The notes under the pieces were generated by a model. The model did no database searches. It saw nothing but the letters and a program-made list of their open reading frames with translations, and was not told where the DNA came from. This document shows, piece after piece, positions 56,540-64,000 of a stretch of 64,000 nt of DNA. The DNA is from Anaeramoeba ignava (taxonomy: Eukaryota > Metamonada > Anaeramoebidae). Location: positions 1,736,927-1,800,926 of the forward strand of contig JAPDFW010000059.1 in assembly GCA_028826165.1 (NCBI GenBank), read 5' to 3'. Each line of letters opens with the position of its first letter. Positions within the stretch are counted from its first letter, which is position 1. Both the position numbers and the translations under genes were made by a program.

Positions 56540-57469
56540 AAAAACTTATTTATAAACATTGATATATTCATTTTATTATAAATAAATTAAAATTAATAAA
56601 GGAATAAAAAATGAAAAAAATGAAAAAAAATTTTAAAAAAAAAATGAAAAAAAATTAATTTTTATTTTATTAAATTTTTTATAAGAAAAATCAAAATAAA
56701 AAATCCAAATTAAAATTAAAAAAAATAATAAAATAAAAATTAAAAATAATCTAAAAATGAAAAATTGATAAAAAATGAATAAAAAGAAGCAAAATGAATA
56801 ATAAAAAGAAAAAAGAGGAAAATAATCAAAGAATAATAAACTTCTTGAATAATTTCTGAAATAAAATTATGAGAAAAAAAGAAATAGAATAAAATTAATT
56901 AAAAAATTATATTTAAAAAATACATAACAAAAGGCTTGATAAATTAGACATAATTTTAATAAGAAAAAAACTCTATTTTAATAATTTTAATTCATTAACT
57001 TTTAAGACAAATATTAAGTTTTAATTCAAAATTTTTTTTTAAATGATAATTTATGTTAATTTTTTAATTAAAAATGAAATAAAAAAAAAATAAATAAAAA
57101 ATCGGAAAAAAAAATTTAATAAAAAAAATAACAATAATAATAACAAGTAAATATATGAAGAGAAAGGAAATTTATTTAATTTTTTTTCATTAAATTGATT
57201 TATAATTTAATTTAATTATTTTTTAAAAGAATCAAAACTAATTTTAAATTAAAAAAACCTTTAATAAATTATTTAATTAAATTTTTAATCAAAAAAGCCT
57301 TTAATAATTTATTTTTTTGAAATTAAATTTAAATTATTTAAATAAGGAACTTAAATTATTTATTATTAAATTTGATATAAGAGTAAATAGGAAAAATATA
57401 AATTAAAAAAAAATTTTTTTTTTCATTTTTTTTTCATTTTTTTTAAACAAAAACAAAAAGACAAACACA
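56540..57469. other. Intergenic, no gene seen
   Basis: About 930 bp of very AT-rich sequence with long A and T runs. It holds the upstream region of the BTB gene, including a TTTTTTTTCATTTTTTTT block at about 57416-57445. Confidence 0.55.
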
Positions 57470-58801
57470 ATGAATACAAACACAATGAATACAAATGCAA
57501 TGAATACAAACACAATGAATACAAACACAATGAATACAAACACAATGAACACAAATGCAATGAATACAAACACAATGAATACAAACACAATGAATACAAA
57601 CACAATGAATGCAAACACAATGAATACAAACACAATGAACACAAATGCAATGAATACAAATGCAATGAATACAAACACAATGAATACAATGAATACAAAC
57701 ACATTGAAAACAAATGCAATGAATACAAATGCAATGAATACAAACACAATGAATACAAACTTATTGAATTTACCAAACAATCAATTTGATGCTTTACTTT
57801 CTGATGAATGTACGATAGACCTCAAAGCTTTATTGAAAATTGAAGCAACCCTTTCTGATTTTACAATAATTTGTGGTAAAAATCTAAAAGAATTTCGTTG
57901 CCATAAATTAATTTTAAGTTCGAGAAGCCAATTTTTCCATTCATTATTCCGACAAAAAGATTTGGAGATAATCAATTTCGCTGAATTTGAATATGGAATT
58001 GTTGATCCTGTTATGGGTTTTTTGTATACTGGAGAAATTAAAATTCCTCAACAATCTTTTGATTCTTATCACAAATTAGCTGATAAACTAATATTACCAA
58101 AACTCAAAATCAAAATTGAAAAAGATATTCAACAATCATTAAATCAAGATAACTTAGTTGATGTATATTCTAAATCTAAAAGAATTTCATCAGATTTTCT
58201 TATTCAATCTTGTGGAGATTTATTAACTCAGAATATTGACCAAATGATTCAATCAAATCAAGTTCAAAAAATCAATCAACATGAAGTTATTTGCTTTATT
58301 GAAATGATGCTTTTAAACAAAACAACCAATAAACTTAAATTAATTCCAGGTTTAGTTATTGAATGGTTCAAATACAACAATTTGAAACCTCAACGAGAAT
58401 ATTCCAAATTACATTTAAAGAATTTACAAATTCCATTTTATAAATCCATTTTTCAATTATTGGAACATATTCAATATCTTTATCCAATTTCAGATTATCA
58501 AATGTATCAAATTCAGAAATTCTCTTTTTTTCCTTTTGAAACTGTTGTTGAAATCTATAATCATCATGTAATTTCATTTATTTTGAAATTAAAAACAAAA
58601 ACAAAAATAAAAACAAAAACAAAAACAAAAATAAAAACAAAAATAAAAACAAAAACAAAAATAAAAACAAAAATAAAAACAAAAATAAAAACAAAAATAA
58701 AAACAAAAACAAAAACAAAAACAAAAACAAAAACAAAATTAAAAATAAAAACAAAAAAAACAAAAATCTTAAAAAAAAAACAAAAACAAAAACAAAAATA
58801 A
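57470..58801 (+). CDS. BTB-BACK protein with N-terminal MNTNT repeats; C terminus uncertain
   Basis: Residues 1 to about 100 are pentapeptides MNTNT/MNTNA encoded by 15-bp units. LNLPNNQFDALLSDECTIDL leads into a BTB domain at about 124-214 (LSDFTIICGKNLKEFRCHKL, LSSRSQFFHSLF, GFLYTGEIKIP) and a BACK-like helical part to about 360. A Lys/Thr/Ile tract from AAAAAC and AAAAAT units ends the frame at 58801. This tract probably is not the true end: lysine/glutamate coil segments continue in other frames at 59010-59186 and up to 59333, then ankyrin exons follow on the same strand. I suspect one BTB-coil-ankyrin gene, broken by indels in A-rich repeats, but cannot prove it. Confidence 0.75.
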   Translation: MNTNTMNTNAMNTNTMNTNTMNTNTMNTNAMNTNTMNTNTMNTNTMNANTMNTNTMNTNAMNTNAMNTNTMNTMNTNTLKTNAMNTNAMNTNTMNTNLLNLPNNQFDALLSDECTIDLKALLKIEATLSDFTIICGKNLKEFRCHKLILSSRSQFFHSLFRQKDLEIINFAEFEYGIVDPVMGFLYTGEIKIPQQSFDSYHKLADKLILPKLKIKIEKDIQQSLNQDNLVDVYSKSKRISSDFLIQSCGDLLTQNIDQMIQSNQVQKINQHEVICFIEMMLLNKTTNKLKLIPGLVIEWFKYNNLKPQREYSKLHLKNLQIPFYKSIFQLLEHIQYLYPISDYQMYQIQKFSFFPFETVVEIYNHHVISFILKLKTKTKIKTKTKTKIKTKIKTKTKIKTKIKTKIKTKIKTKTKTKTKTKTKLKIKTKKTKILKKKQKQKQK

Positions 58802-59000
58802 AAATAAAAAAAAATAAAATTAAAAACAAAAACAAAAATAAAAACAAAAAAACAAAACAAAAAAACAAAAAAACAAAAAGAAAATAAAAAAAAACAAAAA
58901 AAAAATTAAAAACAAAAAAAAAACAAAAATAAAAACAAAAACAAAAACAAAAAAAAATAAAAACAAAAAAAAATAAAAATAAAAATAAAAATAAAAGATC
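58588..59000 (+). repeat. AAAAAC/AAAAAT repeat
   Basis: Hexamer-like units, regular up to about 58735 and irregular after. All frames change here. Phe-rich frames on the minus strand are artefacts. Confidence 0.85.
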
Positions 59001-59009
59001 GAAAAATAA

Positions 59010-59333
59010 ACTGAACAAAAATTAATTCAAGAAAAGAAAGATCTTAAAAAGAAAACAAAAGAATTAATTCAAGAAAAAGAAGATTTCAAATCAAAGAAAA
59101 TAAAAAGAAAAAAAAAAAAAAAAGAGAACCAAGAAAAAAAAATTAAGCAAGAAGGAAAAAGATATGACGAAAAAGAACAGAATTAACCAATCAAAAAAAC
59201 AAGAATTGATCAAAAGGAAAAAAAGAATGCTAAAGAAAACAAAAAGAACTTGATCGAAAGGAAAAAAAAATCAAGAAGGAAAAAAAAGAATTAAGAACAA
59301 AAAACAAGCGAGATTCAACTAAGTCAAACCAAG
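59010..59333 (+). CDS. Lysine/glutamate coiled-coil segments (fragmentary), likely part of a BTB-ankyrin gene
   Basis: 59010-59186 encodes TEQKLIQEKKDLKKKTKELI, QEKEDFKSKK and on to RYDEKEQN. A second segment in another frame, about 59234-59333, reads RKQKELDRKEKKIKKEKKEL and ends KRDSTKSNQ before a donor GTAATTTT. Frame changes fall in A runs. No start of its own is seen, so it should belong to the gene upstream and/or the ankyrin exons downstream. Confidence 0.45.
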
Positions 59334-60150
59334 TAATTTTATTTCAAATTAATATATATATTCAAATTGAATCAAAAATATAATTTGAATTTAATTAATC
59401 TCTAATTTATTAATTATTAATATATTTATTTCCAAAACTAATTTATTAATTTTCATTCAAATAAAAATAGCCAGTAAATATTTTTTTTTAAATTAAAAAT
59501 TTATTTTAAATAATTTGAATTGAAAATATTTAATAAAAACAAAATAGCCTGTAAATTAATATATTTAAAAACAAAAAATAATTCTCAAAATAAAAATGAA
59601 AATTATTTATAAAATAAATAGAAAGTAAATATATATTTTCATTTCCCATTTTTTCTCATTTTCCCAATTTTTTAATTTGAGAAATTTCAAAATAAATATT
59701 CTCTCCTTTTTTTTATGCTTAATTCTTTTTTTATTTATTTATAATTAATTATTATTTAATAAATAGGAAGTAAATATATTTTCCTTGCCATTTTGTTCAT
59801 TTGTGGAATTTAAAAATTAAATATTTTTTTCTTTTTTTTTAAACCTAATTATTTTAATTTATTCATAAAATATTTAAAAATTTATTAATTCAAAAATAAT
59901 TATTCATAAAATAAATAGGAAGTAAATATCTTTTTTTTGCCAATTTTTTTCTTCACAATTCCTTTTTTTATTAATTGTTTAATTATTATTCAATTTATTA
60001 AATAGCCAGTAAATAATTAAATTTAAAAAAAAAAGAAATTATTATTAAAATAATATTAAATTAATATTTATTATTATTTTGGAAAAAAAAATTAATCTAT
60101 TTTGATTTATTATTTAATTTTCACACATAAAAATTTTACAAATTTAAAGA
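59334..60150 (+). other. Train of introns with six candidate single-codon microexons
   Basis: Six sites match AATAG-NNN-GTAAAT: CCA 59471-59473, CCT 59548-59550, AAA 59622-59624, GAA 59767-59769, GAA 59919-59921 and CCA 60006-60008. Each has an AG acceptor in front and a GTAAAT donor behind. The spaces between them (71-149 nt) fit the 60-134-nt introns elsewhere in the window. If spliced in phase 0 they would add P-P-K-E-E-P between KSNQ and SNNVEIEKE. Introns 4 and 5 and the one after AAA share longer similarity after the donor (TTTTCCTTGCCATTTT-like). Not shown by RNA. Confidence 0.45.
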
Positions 60151-60216
60151 GTAACAACGTTGAAATTGAAAAGGAATTAAAGCTTTTGGATGATGAATTT
60201 AACAAATCAGATTATG
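60151..60216 (+). CDS. Ankyrin-type exon (SNNVEIEKELKLLDDEFNKSDY region)
   Basis: 22 codons between acceptor TTTAAAG and donor GTAATTCAAAC, both phase 0. It reads SNNVEIEKEL, KLLDDEFNKSDY, the end of one ankyrin-like unit that continues in the next exon. Confidence 0.55.
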
Positions 60217-60456
60217 TAATTCAAACAAAAATAAAAACAAAACAAAAACATTTTTAATTTAATTTTATTTAATTTTTTAAAAATAAATTTAGAAAAAGAA
60301 GGTTTGAATTATTTTTTGATTAAAATTAACAACAATTAGTTCTTAATTTATTAACTCATTTTTATTATTTAAATTATGAATAATTTGTTTTAATTCATTT
60401 ATTTTTTGAATTATTTTGTTTTTCCAATATTAAATTTAAAAACAAAAATAAAAAAG

Positions 60457-60563
60457 AAAGGAGCAACTTTATTACATTATTTTGCACAAAAGAAACCAAT
60501 TAATAATGATCTTTTTAATCATTTTATTAAATCAGGAGTTGATTGGAATAAACAAGATGTAAA
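60457..60563 (+). CDS. Ankyrin-repeat exon (KGATLLHYFAQKK...)
   Basis: Starts after acceptor AATAAAAAAG and ends at donor GTAAAATAAT. It reads KGATLLHYFAQKKPINNDLF and NHFIKSGVDWNKQD, a good ankyrin repeat (G-x-T-x-LH then GVDxN-x-D). Spliced to the previous exon it gives NKSDY-KGATLLHY, which fits the consensus. Exon boundaries are inferred; by codon count the last full codon ends at about 60563. Confidence 0.6.
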
Positions 60564-60729
60564 ATAATATATAATTTTTTTCCAATTTAAATTACATTTT
60601 TATTATTCAAAAAACAAAAACAAAAACAAAAATAATTAAATTAAAATTATTTTATTTAAATATTAAATAAATATCAAAAATAATTAATTTTTATTTTTAA
60701 ATTGAATAATATTAAATTATTTATAATAG

Positions 60730-60732
60730 GAA
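60730..60732 (+). CDS. Candidate 3-nt microexon (GAA, Glu)
   Basis: TAATAG|GAA|GTAAAAAT. In phase 0 after NKQD it gives D-E, the first position of the ankyrin D-x-Y-G turn. Confidence 0.4.
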
Positions 60733-60846
60733 GTAAAAATAAATCAAAATCAAAATTTACTTTTTTTTTCTTTTTTCTTTTTTTGAAAAAAATGAATTAT
60801 TTATTGAATGAAAATTTGTTTTTATTTTATTTTGAAAAAAAAATAG

Positions 60847-60849
60847 TAT
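60847..60849 (+). CDS. Candidate 3-nt microexon (TAT, Tyr)
   Basis: AAATAG|TAT|GTAAAAAT. It would give NKQD-E-Y, as expected before G-x-TPLH. I do not find the following G-x-TPLH exon in the window. Confidence 0.4.
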
Positions 60850-63800
60850 GTAAAAATAAACATTTTTTTTTGTGATTTTTCTTTTGAATAAAAATAAAAA
60901 CAAATTTCCCAAATAATATAATATTTATTTAATTCATTTGGAAAAAAAAATAATCTAAATTTAATTTAATTTAATTTAATTTGAAATTGGGGAAATATCA
61001 AATAAGATTTTGATTTTTAATTTTATTAAGAAAATCATAAGTGAGATTTCTACATGTTTTTTTATGTTTTTTTTTGAAGTAATTTTGATAAAAAGAAAAT
61101 AAAAGGAAAATGGAATAATTCATTTTTAAATTAATTTTTATAATCATATTCTATTTAATCTTTCAAGTAAGAATAATATATCAAATAATCTGTATAATAT
61201 TCTGATTATTCTTTTCATTATTTTGATTCTAACTCTAATTCTGATATCTTTATTAATTAATATTTCCAAATATTCTTTGTATCCTTTCTTAGATTTATTT
61301 TATTTGTTATAATTTATTTTCTTTGAATCTTTCTTTCTTTTTTGAATTTGTTTTTATTTTTGAATTTTTTATTTTCAGAATTATCCTTGTTATTTATCTT
61401 ATTAATTTTATTATCATTATTGAATTTGATTTTGAATTTGATTTTCTTCATTATTTCTCATTTTCTATTCATCTTTCTTATATTATATTCTATTTCCCAT
61501 TAACTATAAATTATGATATAATTTCAAATATCTTCTGAATATATTTTATTGTTTATTTTTTCATATATTTACCTTCTGTTAATTTCTTTTATTAGTTTTT
61601 TTTGTTTATTTATTTAATTGAATGAATTGATTTTTATTCATTTATTTCTTATTTCTTGATAAATTTAATATTTTACAAATAAAAAGAAAATAATTTAATA
61701 TTTCTTTTCTTTCTTTAAATAACATAGATATATTTCATATTATTATTTTTTTTTCATTTAATAAGTATATTTATTGATTCTATTTATGAAAATTATTAAT
61801 TTTAGAAGAATAATATTTTTGATATTTTAGATATTTTTATTCTTTGATTTTTGGTTTTTATAATTTAATTATTTCTAAATAAGTTATTTTTCTATCCTTG
61901 ATTCATTCTAATTTATTTTTATCTTTCTAAAAATAAATATTCTTTGAATTATTTTTGAAATATTTTTGTATTCCTTATTTCTATCTTATTTATAAATATT
62001 GAATATAATTTCTTGAATTAAGATTTTCTAATTTTATTTTAATTTTTCTATTATTTTCTATATTCTTATATTTATTTGAATTATGAAATTAGAAATGTTT
62101 ATTTCATTCCAAAAGTCAAAATATATGAATATAAATTAATTTTTATATAAACTTGATTTAATATGTTTATTAACAATTAAATTTATTCTTTTTGATATTA
62201 TTTTTTTTTTATTAATAATAATATTAGGGTTTTTCTTACATAATATAATTATGTAAGAATTGTTATTTTATAAATAATTATTTTTATAAATGATTTGAAA
62301 TATTATTTAAATTGATTATAAACCTTAATTAATTAATTAAAATTTTTCTTTGAATTTTTGAATATTATTTTCAATATATTTATTTGAATTAAGCAATAAT
62401 TTCAAGATATTTTAATATTTCCTTTTATTTTATTTTTATTTTTTTATTTGATTTTTAATTCATAATTTTCAAGAATTGTTATTAATATTATTTGAACTTT
62501 AAATACAATTTCTATATATGAAAATTTTTATATCAATATAATCATATAATCAATAATAAAATTTTATCTCTTCAATAATAAAATGATTAATCATTCCAAA
62601 TATTAAAAAGGGATAAATAATATTTCTCTTTCTGATTTATTCCATATTTATTTACCTTTATAATATTTATTTAAGAAGTTTTAAATAATAATAATAATAA
62701 TAATATTGATGAAATTTTGATAATAATTTTTCTAATTAATTTTCTAATTAATTATATCAAAAATATTTTTGAATATTTATATTTATTATATAAGGTTATT
62801 TTATTTATATTAATTTATTTTGTAATTTTAAAATTTCTATTCTTATATTCATTATTTTTCTAAATCCAATTTATTTATACAAAATATATTCTCTCATAAT
62901 AATTTAATTTATTCAAATATTCTTTTCAAAAATAATAAATATTCTTATTAATAAATTATTTATAGATAAACATAATTCTTCTTGAAAACATTTAATTTAT
63001 TACTTTTGGATTCATATTCTTTATTTATTCTTTTATTATTCTGTTTTATTTATTTAATAAATTGATAATGATAATATTTTTGAATTTTTCTTTTTTCTCA
63101 ATATAATATAATATAATATAATAATTTTTGATAAATTTTTATCTTATTATATTCATAAATTGAACTATTTATTGAATTTTAAATTATTTTTATTAATTTA
63201 TTATAAAGGAATTATTTAATTTATTTAATATCAAATTGTATGATTATTATTTTATTTTCTATTTTATTTTATTTTATTTAAATATTGATTCTTTAACTTG
63301 TATTTTAATTTCATCAATAATTTATTTAAATTATTTTTATTTATTATTAAATATAATATCTTTTCTTTTCTTTTATTATTCTTATTCTTTTCATTTCAAT
63401 TCATTAATTTATTTATCTATTTTTATTATCTATTTTTATTCCTCAAAATATTTTTATCAATATTATTTACTTTTTGAATTAAATTATGTTAAAATTAATT
63501 CCAATCTTAATTTTGTTATCTATTTATATTTATATCTAAATTTTTCTTTTCTTAAATTTATTATCTTTTATATTTCTAATTATTGAAATATTGAGAATTG
63601 ATTTCTGATTTAAATTTTTGATTTCTCAATTCTTTTCATTATTATATCTTGAAATTATTATTTTTTATTGATTGATAATATTTCTTTTTTTTCTTTTTCT
63701 TTTCTTTTTCTTGATTAATATTTATTTTGTTTTTGAGATAATTTTTATTTTAATTTAATTTTTGATTTCCAAAAATAATTTATATTTCTTATTACATTAT

Positions 63801-64000
63801 TTTGAATATTAAATATGATTTGAGTATTAAATCACAAATGTTTTTAATTTTATTTATTTATTTGATTAAAATATCCTCATCTTATTATATATTTTTATTT
63901 CCTTTCCTAATTTTTGCAATTATTTGATTTATTTTATTCATAATTTGATATTGATTTATATATATATTCTCCCACAACATTTACTTTGTATGGCGAACCT
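60850..64000. other. AT-rich terminal region, no gene recognised
   Basis: About 3.1 kb, very AT-rich, irregular rather than tandem-repeated. Open frames (71 codons at 61323, 116 codons at 63236) are Phe/Tyr/Ile/Leu strings with no family motif. The last ~35 bp (TTTACTTTGTATGGCGAACCT) are richer in G+C and could start another feature beyond the window. Confidence 0.5.

Noticed and set aside
57403-57780. VFIVFVFIAF and YSLCLYSLHL minus-strand frames
   Set aside because: Antisense of the MNTNT repeat.
61323-63586. Phe/Tyr/Ile-rich frames in the terminal AT-rich region
   Set aside because: Chance open frames in T-rich DNA; no motif, no neighbouring exon structure.

Overview
The window is from a very AT-rich eukaryotic nuclear genome that uses the standard code (TAA and TGA are both used as stops). 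Genes are packed tightly: some neighbours are only about 45-160 bp apart. Most introns are short GT-AG introns of about 60-225 nt, but a few are long and filled with simple repeats. Asparagine/glutamine/glutamate tracts are common. The gene set is that of an amoeboid or flagellated protist: BTB-TLDc, RCC1-BTB, tandem calponin-homology plus coiled coil, NDR kinase, BEACH, CDC14, MED16 and a CHTOP-like factor. The expanded BTB/TLDc/RCC1 families and the base composition recall the metamonad Anaeramoeba. That assignment is an inference.

Layout. 1-1779: 5' part of a CDC14 phosphatase gene (minus), with a 1.26-kb repeat-filled intron. 2041-13350: a six-exon neurobeachin/LRBA-type BEACH gene (minus) whose C-terminal WD40 part lies in a shifted frame behind a long hexanucleotide (Asn/Gln/Glu) tract. 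13484-14857: NDR-type kinase. 14968-15344: small unknown two-exon gene. 15677-16413: CHTOP-like gene. 16496-17971: a frameshifted copy of a BTB-BACK-TLDc gene, whose intact relative is at 38747-40201. 18097-38666: ADP-ribosylarginine hydrolase (ARH1-type) gene on the minus strand, whose first exon is 18.6 kb away from the second. 40247-46023: three tandem RCC1-BTB paralogues, one intact and two broken; a decayed inverted fourth copy lies at 54856-56539. 46097-49571: tandem-CH actin-binding coiled-coil protein. 49756-52480: MED16-like Mediator subunit. 52636-54544: acidic repeat protein. 57470-60850: BTB-BACK gene, a lysine-rich coil and ankyrin exons. 60850-64000: AT-rich sequence in which I recognise no gene.

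Most notable structure. The 18.6-kb first intron of the ARH gene holds a 16.7-kb DNA transposon (20391-37108). Its ends are inverted (TAAAGCAAGG...CCTTGCTTTA), it is flanked by an 8-bp AAATTTTA direct repeat, and it carries a two-exon hAT-like transposase on the plus strand. It also carries a 7.4-kb array of TTTTAAATTGR units, a 2.1-kb GATTCTTT array and a GC-rich hairpin. Identical low-complexity intron sequence continues on both sides of it.

Second notable structure. Between a lysine-rich coil (ending near 59333) and ankyrin exons (60151-60216, 60457-60563) there are six AATAG-NNN-GTAAAT units, and two more follow. Each could be a single-codon (3-nt) microexon between phase-0 introns of about 70-165 nt. 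The last two would add Glu and Tyr exactly where the ankyrin consensus expects D-x-Y-G.

Many genes show single-base frame breaks, mostly in A or T runs (BEACH, MED16, the acidic repeat protein, BTB-TLDc copy 1). These look either like young decay or like residual long-read homopolymer errors. The gene models below were built by hand from reading-frame continuity and splice-site phase and have not been tested against RNA.
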